A stretch of DNA of 40,588 nt from an uncultured Chloroflexota bacterium (lineage in GTDB: Bacteria; Chloroflexota; UBA11872; UBA12225): contig CADCTC010000207.1 of assembly GCA_902805635.1 (NCBI GenBank), forward strand, positions 1 to 40,588, read 5' to 3'. The notes under the pieces are model-generated. The model was not told the DNA's origin, did no database searches, and worked only from the letters and a program-made list of their open reading frames with translations. A program made the position numbers and the translations under genes. Shown one piece after another: positions 8,007 through 15,332 of this stretch. Each line of letters begins with the position of its first letter. Within the stretch, counting starts at the first letter, position 1.

Positions 8007-8744
8007 CTAGCAGGTCGGTCCGCCCACGTTGCGCGCCATGCCACCCGACGCAGTGGGAGCGCCTGCAGCGGCCGGCGTCTTGGCGTGCTCTTTGTGGCCA
8101 TGCTCGTCATGGGCGCCGTGCGAGGCGTGTGCCTCCTGCTTAGGCTGCTTGGCGGCGCCGTGGCCACCCTTGCCAGGAAGATGCAGGTCGCGGCCCTGAA
8201 TGATGTCTACGGCGTGGGGGAGGATCTCTGCGACAGTGTCCAGGTTCTCGGTGGCAGCCTTCGGGCTACCGGGGAGATTGACGATCAGCGTCTGCTTGCG
8301 GATGCCGGCCACGGCGCGGGTGAGCATGGCGAACGGGGTGATGCGCAGACTCTCGGCGACCATGGCCTGAACGATCGAAGGGACTTCGCGCTCGATCACG
8401 TCACGGGTCGCTTCGGGGGTGGTGTCGGTGGGGGACATGCCGCTGCCGCCGTTGGTGAGGATCAAGTCCAGCTTGTGCTCGTCCACCCACTCAGTGAGCG
8501 CGGCGGCAATCGCCTGGCGGTTGTCCGGCACCACACGGTACTGCGCGACGTGCCCGTTCATACGGTCCACCACGATGTTATGGATGGTGGGACCAGTCGT
8601 ATCGGCGCGCTCGCCACGCGAGCTGCGGTCGCTGCACGTCAAGATGCCGACGCGGATCTTTGCACCCTCGCGCGGGCCGTGGTCGTGATCGTCCGCGACA
8701 GCGGCCGTGTGATCTGTGTGGTTGCGCTGGTCTTGTGTCATCAT
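8007..8744 (-). CDS. Molybdopterin adenylyltransferase (MogA/MoaB family) with His-rich ends
   Basis: This is a 245-residue protein; a typical MoaB/MogA has about 165-195 residues. The core has VGILTCSDRSSRGERADTTGP, then LILTNGGSGMSPTDTTPEAT, which is the family's nucleotide and molybdopterin binding loop, and LIVNLPGSPKAA near the end. These enzymes adenylate molybdopterin before molybdenum insertion. Unusually, both ends are rich in histidine: the first 25 residues contain HTDHTAA and DDHDHG, and the tail after residue 190 contains HASHGAHDEHGHKEH. These may bind metal ions; that is inference. Two ATGs overlap at the start (8744 and 8741). GACACT lies just upstream, and a 6+6 palindrome lies at 8762-8775. 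MogA and MoaB cannot be told apart by eye. Confidence 0.88.
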   Translation of the reverse strand: MMTQDQRNHTDHTAAVADDHDHGPREGAKIRVGILTCSDRSSRGERADTTGPTIHNIVVDRMNGHVAQYRVVPDNRQAIAAALTEWVDEHKLDLILTNGGSGMSPTDTTPEATRDVIEREVPSIVQAMVAESLRITPFAMLTRAVAGIRKQTLIVNLPGSPKAATENLDTVAEILPHAVDIIQGRDLHLPGKGGHGAAKQPKQEAHASHGAHDEHGHKEHAKTPAAAGAPTASGGMARNVGGPTC

Positions 8745-8761
8745 AAGAGTGTCCTCTCCGT

Positions 8762-8775
8762 CGCTACTCGTAGCG
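8762..8775. promoter_or_regulatory. Short palindrome upstream of the mog gene
   Basis: CGCTAC, two bases, GTAGCG. It lies 18-31 bases upstream of the mog start, where a -35 or operator would be. There is only one copy in the window, so a regulator site is a guess. Confidence 0.25.
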
Positions 8776-8871
8776 TCTCAGTCTACCGTCTACCCGGTGG
8801 CTGGTACGGCTCTTGCAGGCAGGAGAGAGGCAACTGCGTGAGGTTGTGACGCGGATGTGCGGAGACGTGCG

Positions 8872-9117
8872 ATGAACACAGTAGACATTGGTCAGTTCCC
8901 GGCGTGCCGGCGGTGCGGCGAAGGCGACCTGGTACCGCTTTCAGACTTTGGCGGGCAAGGCGCCGCCGTGCAATACAAGGCGTGGGTGTGCACCAACCCC
9001 AATTGCGGCTTCAACTTGAAGATCCGCAACGGCGAGGTGTTCATGAACGAGCCGGTAACGGACGTTTCGACCCCCCAGGCCCAGGTAGCACGGCCGCCGG
9101 TCAGAAGCGTCCGGTAG
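8872..9117 (+). CDS. Small zinc-ribbon protein, function unknown
   Basis: This is an 81-residue protein starting at ATG 8872, with GGAGA 6 bases upstream. CRRCG near residue 12 and CTNPNCG near residue 40 give two cysteine pairs, a probable zinc ribbon. Between them lies LVPLSDFGGQGAAVQYKAWV. The tail is basic and Pro-rich. I recognise no catalytic function. It stands alone between the divergent mog gene and the next plus-strand gene. Confidence 0.75.
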   Translation: MNTVDIGQFPACRRCGEGDLVPLSDFGGQGAAVQYKAWVCTNPNCGFNLKIRNGEVFMNEPVTDVSTPQAQVARPPVRSVR

Positions 9118-9223
9118 GCAGTTCCGCCTGCCGAAACGTTGATCGGCGCCAGATAGACGACCATTCAGTTGCGCGTTGGCGGTCATCGCCAACGCCGGCA
9201 TAGTGGATAGCGCCAATCACGAA

Positions 9224-9229
9224 TAGAAT
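9224..9229 (+). promoter_or_regulatory. -10 element TAGAAT of a leaderless gene
   Basis: TAGAAT is followed by 6 bases and then GTG 9236, the start of the next ORF. No ribosome binding site is present. This is the probable promoter for the long run of plus-strand genes that begins here. Confidence 0.55.
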
Positions 9230-9235
9230 CTAGGT

Positions 9236-10159
9236 GTGGTGCGCGCACACCTTAGCGATGACAAGCGCTGCTATCTGCACCCGCACCGCGTGGTGCAGAC
9301 GGCGTGTGCCCGCTGTAAGACGCCGTACTGCGACGAGTGCCTGGAAACACGCGATGACGGGCCGTTCGCGCGCATCGTGGCGAAGGACGAGAGGCGACCG
9401 CCGCCGCTCTTCTGCCCACGCTGCGTCGACGAAGTGGAGTCGCTGGTTGAGATCCAGCACGAGCGCAAGCTCCACCGGCGCCTCCGGCCGACACGCGCCG
9501 GGTTCCGCCGTGCCGCGATCTGGACGGCGGTGATCGCGGTCATCCTGGTGCCGATGGCGGTTTCGGTGCGGAGTCTGGCGGAGACGACGCTGACGCCGGA
9601 GGAGCTGGGCAGGATCCGGCTGGCGCTGAGCGGCGGGTTTCAGTCGCGCGATGGCATCAACTTCCTGAGCGAGCCGTTCGGTGGCACGTACATCCGGGCC
9701 AGCGCGCCGGCACGCGCAGACCATCAGCCGAACCGGCTGATCGACACCTGGGCGACCGAGGACGTGCCCAGCTGGCGCTCCGAAACGGCCATGACCCCAG
9801 TAGAGCTGGTCTTCCAGCTGCCGCAGCAGCTCAAGATCACGTCGGTCATCGTGCGTCCGCACCCTTCGGAGCCGCTGCAGACGTGGGTCCGCGACTTCGA
9901 GCTACTCGTCTCAGAAGAGTCACCGGAAGCGGGCTTTACGCGCGTGGCAGGCGGGACGCTCAGCGTTTTGGTCACTCCCACCACCGGTCCCCTTACGTCC
10001 ACCACGCGGTCAGAGCCGGCCCAGGCAGGGCAAAAGATCGAGTTCGACGAGGTGAGCGCGCGCTACGTCATGCTGCGCGTGCTCTCCAACAACGGCAGCA
10101 CAGACTACACCTCGCTCGGCGAGATCGAGGTGTATTGGTCACCGCCGGCAAGGAAGTAG
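9236..10159 (+). CDS. Zinc-finger / transmembrane / discoidin-like protein
   Basis: This is a 307-residue protein with three parts. Residues 10-65 hold CYLHPHRVVQTACARCKTPYC-x2-C and a later CPRC, a B-box-like treble-clef zinc site. Residues about 95-115 form one membrane helix (AAIWTAVIAVILVPMAV). Residues about 145-305 look like an F5/8 type C (discoidin) beta domain. Its signs are a conserved W in the first strand, ELVFQLPQQLKITSVIV, F-E-L-L-V-S-E-E and the closing RYVMLRV...SLGEIEVYW. Such domains usually bind sugars or lipids. The positive-inside rule (RR-rich before the helix) suggests the zinc finger is cytoplasmic and the discoidin part is outside. The gene runs into ftsY with a 9-base gap, so it is likely co-transcribed with the SRP genes. 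No name is assigned. Confidence 0.75.
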   Translation: MVRAHLSDDKRCYLHPHRVVQTACARCKTPYCDECLETRDDGPFARIVAKDERRPPPLFCPRCVDEVESLVEIQHERKLHRRLRPTRAGFRRAAIWTAVIAVILVPMAVSVRSLAETTLTPEELGRIRLALSGGFQSRDGINFLSEPFGGTYIRASAPARADHQPNRLIDTWATEDVPSWRSETAMTPVELVFQLPQQLKITSVIVRPHPSEPLQTWVRDFELLVSEESPEAGFTRVAGGTLSVLVTPTTGPLTSTTRSEPAQAGQKIEFDEVSARYVMLRVLSNNGSTDYTSLGEIEVYWSPPARK

Positions 10160-10168
10160 CACGCAGAC

Positions 10169-11203
10169 ATGGTCTTCAATCTCTTTCGTCGTCCAAAGCC
10201 CGCGGCGCCCGCGCCGGCCGTTCCGGTCGAAACCGAGCAGCCGGAGCCGGCAGACCAGCCACGGCAAGCTCAGGCCGCACCGCAACCGGTTATCGAGGAG
10301 CAGGGGAAGAACGTCACGCAGTCGCTGGAGCGGACGCGTGGCGGGCTGTTCGGCGCGGTACGCGGTCTGTTCCAGCAGCGGCGCGAGCTGGACCCAGACT
10401 TCTGGGATGACCTGGAAGAGCGCCTGCTGCAGGCCGACTTGGGTGCGCACACCACCGCCGACCTTGTGGACGCGCTGCGCGAGCGCCACCAGCGGCGGCG
10501 CTTCGGATCACCGGACGAGGCGGAAGTAGCGCTGCGCGAGCAACTGGTGGAGCTGCTGGGCAGCGAGCGTGCCACCCTGAACCTGCCGGAGCCGCTGGCG
10601 ATCCTGCTGATCGTGGGGGTGAACGGGGTGGGGAAGACCACCAGCATCGCCAAGCTATCGCACTTCCTCACGGCGGCCGGCCGCAAGCCGCTTCTAGTGG
10701 CCGGCGATACCTTCCGCGCGGCGGCGATAGACCAACTGAGGATCTGGGGAGAGCGGACGCGCACGCCGGTAGTGGCGCAGGGACCGGGCAGCGACCCCGG
10801 CGCGGTGGTCTTCGACGGCATCCAGGCAGCGCGCACCCGCGGCGCGGACGTGGTCATCATCGACACCGCCGGCCGGCTGCACACCAAGACCAACTTGATG
10901 GAAGAGCTGCGCAAGGTGCGCCGCATCATCGAGCGCCAGGTGCCGGGGGCGCCGCACGAGACGCTGCTGGTGCTGGACGCCGTGACGGGGCAGAACGGCT
11001 TGATGCAGGCCAAGTCGTTCGCCGAGATCGTGGGGGTGACCGGGCTGATCCTGGCCAAGCTGGATAGCTCGGCCAAGGGGGGCGTTGTGTTCTCCATCGC
11101 GCAGGAGCTCAAGCTGCCGATCACCTTTATCGGCACGGGCGAGCAGCTGCAGGACCTGGCGCCATTCGATCCGGAAGAGTTCGCGGCGGCGCTGTTCGAG
11201 TAA
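10169..11203 (+). CDS. ftsY: Signal recognition particle receptor FtsY
   Basis: This is a 344-residue SRP GTPase that receives SRP-ribosome complexes at the membrane. It has a short acidic/Pro-rich A region (residues 1-60), an N domain from about 65, and then the G domain. The G domain has P-loop GVNGVGKTTS (about 148-157), DTFRAAA, DTAGRLHT (about 231), LAKLDSSAKGG and the closing FIGTGEQLQDLAPFDPEEFA. All GTPase motifs are present. It follows the zinc-finger/discoidin gene by 9 bases, and ffh follows 12 bases later, so receptor and SRP protein are made from one transcript. Confidence 0.97.
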   Translation: MVFNLFRRPKPAAPAPAVPVETEQPEPADQPRQAQAAPQPVIEEQGKNVTQSLERTRGGLFGAVRGLFQQRRELDPDFWDDLEERLLQADLGAHTTADLVDALRERHQRRRFGSPDEAEVALREQLVELLGSERATLNLPEPLAILLIVGVNGVGKTTSIAKLSHFLTAAGRKPLLVAGDTFRAAAIDQLRIWGERTRTPVVAQGPGSDPGAVVFDGIQAARTRGADVVIIDTAGRLHTKTNLMEELRKVRRIIERQVPGAPHETLLVLDAVTGQNGLMQAKSFAEIVGVTGLILAKLDSSAKGGVVFSIAQELKLPITFIGTGEQLQDLAPFDPEEFAAALFE

Positions 11204-11215
11204 AGTTGCAAGAGC

Positions 11216-12550
11216 ATGTTTGAAGCGCTGACCGACCGCCTGCAAGGCGTGTTCAAAGACCTGAGCGACAAGGGCAAGCTGTCCGAGCAGGACGTCGACG
11301 AGGCGCTGCGCGAGGTGCGGTTGGCGCTGCTGGAGGCCGACGTTAACTTCAAGGTGGCACGCGACTTCGTGAAGCGCGTGCGCGACCGCTCGCTCTCTGA
11401 AGAGGTGAGCCAGAGCCTGACCCCCGCCCAGCAGGTGCTGCGGATCGTGGACGAGGAGCTGGTCGCTACGCTGGGCAGCGAGCCGGGGCGCATCGACTGG
11501 ACCGGAACCACGCCGGCACCGCTGATGCTGGTGGGGCTGAACGGCGCCGGCAAGACCACCTCAGCCGCCAAGCTGGCACTGACGCTGCGCAAGCTGGGGC
11601 AGCGCCCGCTGCTGGTGGCGTGCGACACGTACCGGCCGGCGGCGGTGCAACAGCTGGTGACGCTGGGCAAGCAGATCGGCAACGAGGTCTACGAGGAAGG
11701 CACGCGCGCCACGCCGCTGGAGATCGCCAGGCGCGGCATCCAGTACGGGCGGGACCACGGCTTCACCGTGGCGATCATCGACACCGCGGGCCGGCAGCAG
11801 ATCGACGAGAAGATGATGGACGAGCTGGTCCACATCAAGGAGGCCATCTCTCCCAATGAAGTCCTGCTGGTGGCCAACGCGACCACCGGCCAGGAAGCCG
11901 TCAACGTCGCGCAGCAGTTCCATGACACCGTTGGCCTCTCTGGCCTGATCTTGACCCAGATGGACGGCGACGCGCGTGGCGGCGCCGCGCTCTCTATCCG
12001 CGCCGTGACGGGCGTGCCGCTGAAGTTCCTGGGCATGGGGGAGAAGATCGAGGCGCTGCAGCAGTTCTACCCAGACCGGCTGGCGCAGCGCATCCTGGGC
12101 ATGGGGGACATGCTCACGTTGATCGAGCAGACCCAGGAGATGTTCAGCGAGGAGGAGGCCGAGCAGGCTGCCAAGAAGCTGGTCAAGGGCCAATTCACGT
12201 TGAACGACTTCCTGACCCAAATGCAGCAGATGAAGAAGATGGGGTCAATCTCGCAGATCCTGGAGATGATCCCTGGCCTGAACCAGCTGACCCGCCGGCC
12301 CGAGTTCAACGAAGCGGTCAACGACAAGCAGATGAAGAAGGTGGAGGCGATCATCCTCTCCATGACGCCCCGCGAGCGCAACGCCCCGGCGGTGCTCGAT
12401 GGCTCCAGGAGGAAGCGCATCGCCAAGGGCAGCGGCACGACGGTCCAGGAAGTCAACCAGCTGCTGAACCAGTTCCGGCAGATGCAGGGGATGATGAAGC
12501 AGATGGGCAAGGGCAAGATGCCCCGCGGCATGGCAGGGATGTTCGGGTAG
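11216..12550 (+). CDS. ffh: Signal recognition particle protein Ffh
   Basis: This is a 444-residue SRP54 GTPase. The N domain is at 1-95. The G domain has GLNGAGKTT (about 107), DTYRPAA, DTAGRQQ (about 188), LTQMDGDARGGAALS and FLGMGEKIEALQQF. A methionine-rich M domain from about residue 300 includes DFLTQMQQMKKMG and the SRP RNA-binding helices ending in GSGTTVQEVNQLLNQFRQMQ. It binds signal sequences and 4.5S RNA and docks on FtsY. No SRP RNA gene was recognised in the window. Confidence 0.97.
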   Translation: MFEALTDRLQGVFKDLSDKGKLSEQDVDEALREVRLALLEADVNFKVARDFVKRVRDRSLSEEVSQSLTPAQQVLRIVDEELVATLGSEPGRIDWTGTTPAPLMLVGLNGAGKTTSAAKLALTLRKLGQRPLLVACDTYRPAAVQQLVTLGKQIGNEVYEEGTRATPLEIARRGIQYGRDHGFTVAIIDTAGRQQIDEKMMDELVHIKEAISPNEVLLVANATTGQEAVNVAQQFHDTVGLSGLILTQMDGDARGGAALSIRAVTGVPLKFLGMGEKIEALQQFYPDRLAQRILGMGDMLTLIEQTQEMFSEEEAEQAAKKLVKGQFTLNDFLTQMQQMKKMGSISQILEMIPGLNQLTRRPEFNEAVNDKQMKKVEAIILSMTPRERNAPAVLDGSRRKRIAKGSGTTVQEVNQLLNQFRQMQGMMKQMGKGKMPRGMAGMFG

Positions 12551-12576
12551 GTAGCCCGTTCACACCACTGCACCCC

Positions 12577-12598
12577 CGGCAAGGGAAAATCCCGTGCC
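12577..12598 (+). other. Hairpin after ffh
   Basis: GGCAAGGGA, a 3-A loop and TCCCGTGCC form a 9-bp stem with one mismatch. No T-run follows, so it may stabilise the ffh 3' end rather than terminate transcription. It is the only sizeable gap (66 bases) in the plus-strand run. Confidence 0.4.
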
Positions 12599-12616
12599 CT
12601 AACACAGGTATCGCGT

Positions 12617-14380
12617 ATGAGCAACCAGAACGCACAGGTGGTCGACGTGCTGCAGGCCATCGGCGACCTGATGGAGCTGCGCGGCGACGAGTCGTTCAAG
12701 GTGCGCGCCTATCGCGAGGCAGCGCGGCAGCTGGACCAGGTGGCGGAGGACGTCGTCACGCTCAATGCCGAGGACCGGCTGACCGACGTCAAGGGGGTGG
12801 GGCCGAGCATCGCGCGCACCATTGGCGAGTACCTGGAAACCGGCCAGTCGAGCCAGCTGAACCAGCTGCGGGAGCAAGTGCCGGAAACACTCGTGGAGCT
12901 GCTGGGGCTGCGCCACTTCGGCCCGTCGCGCATCGTGAAGGTGCACAAGGCGCTCAACATCTCCGGATTGGACGAGCTAGAGGCAGCGGCGCGCGACGGG
13001 CGGCTGGTGAAGGTGCCAGGGTTCGGGCAGAAGACGGTAGATGCGCTGCTGGTCTCCATCGAGCGCTTCCGGCGGCGACGGGGGTTCGTCGCCCGGTACA
13101 TCGCGGAGAGCCTGGCGGCAAACGTGCAGCACTCGCTGCGCCAGATGGCCGACCTGGCGCAGGTGGAGATCGTGGGCGGGATGCGCCGCCTGTGCGACAG
13201 CGTGCGTGAGGTGGCGCTGCTCGCCGCCTCAGACGATCCCGCGGCGGTGCTGGAAGCGTTCGGCCGGCTGACCGCCATCCGGGAAATGGAAGCGGAGTCG
13301 CCGTACGAGGCGGTGGGACGCACGCGCGAGCGCCACGAGGTGCGACTGTACGTGGTGCCGCCCGCGCTGTGGGGCCAGGGGCTGGTGTACTTCACCGGCG
13401 CAGAGGCGCACGTGCGGCAGCTGGTCGAGCGGTCGAGCCCCCTCTCCCCTACCCCCTCCCCCACAGTGGGCGAGGGGAACTCGGCATGGGCTGGCTTCCT
13501 GTTTGGTGACAACGGTACGGCAGTGGAAACCGACAGCGAGGAGGAGGTCTACCGGCAGTTGGGGCTGCCGTGGATCGTCCCGGAGCTGCGGGAGGGGATG
13601 GGGGAGGTCGAGGCGGCGCTGGCAGGGACGCTGCCGTCGCTGCTGACTGTGAAGAACCTGCGCGGGGACCTCCACATCCACACCAACTGGTCCGATGGTC
13701 GGCATACGGTCGCTCAGATGGCGGAGAAGGCGCGGTCGCTGGGGCTGGAGTACGTCGCCATTGCCGACCATTCGCCCAGCCTGGGCGTGGCGCGCGGGCT
13801 GACCATAGAGCGACTGGCACAACAGCGGCAAGAAATCGCCGCGGCTGACGCCGCGCTGGAGGGCATCCGTATCCTCTCAGGCGTCGAGGTAGACATCCGG
13901 CACGACGGCTCGCTGGACTACCCGGAGGAGGTGATGGCGCAGTTCGACTTCGTCACGGCGTCGCTGCACTCGGGGTTCCAGCAGCCGGGGGAGCAGCTGA
14001 CCGAGCGCGTGATCCAGGCCATGCGCAGCCCGCACGTGGACGCCATTGGCCACCTCACCGGACGCATCCTGGGCTGGCGGGAGGGATTGGACCTGGACGT
14101 GGAGCGCATTCTCCACGTGGCGGCTGAGACGGGCACGGCGATGGAGATCAACGCCTGGCCCAACCGGCTGGACTTGAATGAGGAGCACGCCCGCCGCGCC
14201 AAGGAGTTGGGCGTGAAGATGGTAATCAACACCGACTCGCACGCCGCGGACCAGATGGAGTACCTGCACTACGGTGTGGAGATCGCGCGCCGCGCCTGGC
14301 TGGAGCCGGGAGACGTGCTCAACACGCTGCCACTTGAAGCGTTAGAGGATGCTGTGCGTGGCGGACGCGGTACGCTTTAG
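12617..14380 (+). CDS. PolX-family protein: degenerate polymerase palm plus intact PHP domain
   Basis: This is a 587-residue protein with the full PolX layout. It has an 8-kDa-like region and helix-hairpin-helix motifs (VKGVGPSIART, VPGFGQKTVDAL), a palm (about 180-330) and a C-terminal PHP domain (from about 350). The palm has lost its metal-binding residues. The family's GS-x-RR-x(5)-V-x-D-x-D is here GGMRRLCDSVREVA, with Glu198 and Ala200 at the two Asp positions, and Arg243 replaces the third Asp (VRLYVVPP). The PHP domain keeps GDLHIHTNWSDG, IADHSPS, GVEVDI, SLHSGF, GHLTGR and NTDSHA, so 3'-5' exonuclease or AP-endonuclease-type activity is plausible. A repeat-derived, Pro-rich insertion sits at 13438-13479. 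The next gene, lgt, starts 7 bases later. Confidence 0.88.
   Translation: MSNQNAQVVDVLQAIGDLMELRGDESFKVRAYREAARQLDQVAEDVVTLNAEDRLTDVKGVGPSIARTIGEYLETGQSSQLNQLREQVPETLVELLGLRHFGPSRIVKVHKALNISGLDELEAAARDGRLVKVPGFGQKTVDALLVSIERFRRRRGFVARYIAESLAANVQHSLRQMADLAQVEIVGGMRRLCDSVREVALLAASDDPAAVLEAFGRLTAIREMEAESPYEAVGRTRERHEVRLYVVPPALWGQGLVYFTGAEAHVRQLVERSSPLSPTPSPTVGEGNSAWAGFLFGDNGTAVETDSEEEVYRQLGLPWIVPELREGMGEVEAALAGTLPSLLTVKNLRGDLHIHTNWSDGRHTVAQMAEKARSLGLEYVAIADHSPSLGVARGLTIERLAQQRQEIAAADAALEGIRILSGVEVDIRHDGSLDYPEEVMAQFDFVTASLHSGFQQPGEQLTERVIQAMRSPHVDAIGHLTGRILGWREGLDLDVERILHVAAETGTAMEINAWPNRLDLNEEHARRAKELGVKMVINTDSHAADQMEYLHYGVEIARRAWLEPGDVLNTLPLEALEDAVRGGRGTL
13438..13479 (+). repeat. C-rich repeat inserted in frame within the PolX-like gene
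   Basis: A C/T-rich run (CCCCTCTCCCCTACCCC) is followed by CCCACAGTGGGCGAGGGG, which is partly palindromic. It encodes a segment reading PLSPTPSPTVGEG. From general knowledge, sequences of this type are dispersed repeats in some bacterial genomes. Only one copy is present here, so its repeat nature is inferred. Confidence 0.5.
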
Positions 14381-14386
14381 TACGCA

Positions 14387-15328
14387 ATGAGCGGCAGTAG
14401 CAGTATCCCCTCCAGAGGCTCCCTTCTCCCGCGCTGGGCGACAATCGTCCTGGCGCTGTACGGTGTGGTCGTGCTGGCGGCCATCGTCGTCACCTCGCTT
14501 TTCGCGGTGGAGATCGACATGGACCCCGTGATCGTGCGGCTGGGGCCACTGGCATTGCGCTGGTACAGCCTCATGATCATGCTCGGCGTGATGGTGGGGG
14601 TGTGGCTATCGGGGCGCTTCGCGGAGCGGCGCGGCATCTCGGCGGACGATGTGTATTCGGCCGCGTTTTGGATCGTCGGCGGTGGTATTGTCGGGGCGCG
14701 GCTCGCCCATGTCATTGATCGCTGGGACTTCTATAGCGCAAACCCGATGCGGATGCTGGCCATCCACGAGGGGGGTCTAGCGATCTGGGGCGGCGTCATC
14801 GCGGGTGGGATCGCCGGTTGGTGGTTCACCCGGCGCAACGGCATTCCCTTCTGGCCGTTTGCCGACTCGGTGGCGCACGGCACCTTGCTGGGTCAGGCCA
14901 TCGGGCGCTTCGGCTGCATCGTCAACGGCGACGTGGCGGGGATGCCGACCGGTGGTGACATGGGATTCATCTACACCAACCCAAACGCGCTACTGCCCAA
15001 GGCCGAGTACTTCAACACGGCGCCGCATGCCTACCCGCTCTATGAGATGGGGCTGGACCTGGCGTTGTTCGGGCTGATGTTCCTGGTGGCGCGGCGGGTG
15101 CGGGTGCCCGGCGCGGTGTTCTTGACGTACTGCGCGGGTTACTCGCTGATCCGCTTCTTGCTCACCTTCGTGCGAGAGGAAGAGCGGTTCCTGTTTGGCC
15201 TGCAGCAGGCGCAGATCATCTCCATCCTGGTGATCGTGGTGGCGGCGTACCTGTACTTCTACTTGCGCGACCACGCGGCGGCGCTGCGGACGCAGACACG
15301 CCCAGCGGCAACGCCAGCGACGTCCTGA
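14387..15328 (+). CDS. lgt: Prolipoprotein diacylglyceryl transferase Lgt
   Basis: This is a 313-residue, multi-spanning inner-membrane enzyme that moves diacylglycerol from phosphatidylglycerol to the lipobox cysteine. Its signatures are LRWYSLMIMLGVMVG, GGIVGARLAHV, HEGGLAIWGGVIAG, the Lgt motif GRFGCIVNGDVAG (about 173-185), YPLYEMGLDLALF and RFLLTFVREEER. It has a longer N-terminus than usual with one extra hydrophobic segment (about residues 18-40). It sits 7 bases after the PolX-like gene and 4 bases before the antiporter-like gene. The lipoprotein at 35719 would be a substrate. Confidence 0.96.
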   Translation: MSGSSSIPSRGSLLPRWATIVLALYGVVVLAAIVVTSLFAVEIDMDPVIVRLGPLALRWYSLMIMLGVMVGVWLSGRFAERRGISADDVYSAAFWIVGGGIVGARLAHVIDRWDFYSANPMRMLAIHEGGLAIWGGVIAGGIAGWWFTRRNGIPFWPFADSVAHGTLLGQAIGRFGCIVNGDVAGMPTGGDMGFIYTNPNALLPKAEYFNTAPHAYPLYEMGLDLALFGLMFLVARRVRVPGAVFLTYCAGYSLIRFLLTFVREEERFLFGLQQAQIISILVIVVAAYLYFYLRDHAAALRTQTRPAATPATS

Positions 15329-15332
15329 GCGC

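Noticed and set aside
10270..11682. 470-codon minus-strand frame across ftsY and ffh
   Set aside because: Antisense shadow of two certain genes; Ser-rich and without a family pattern.
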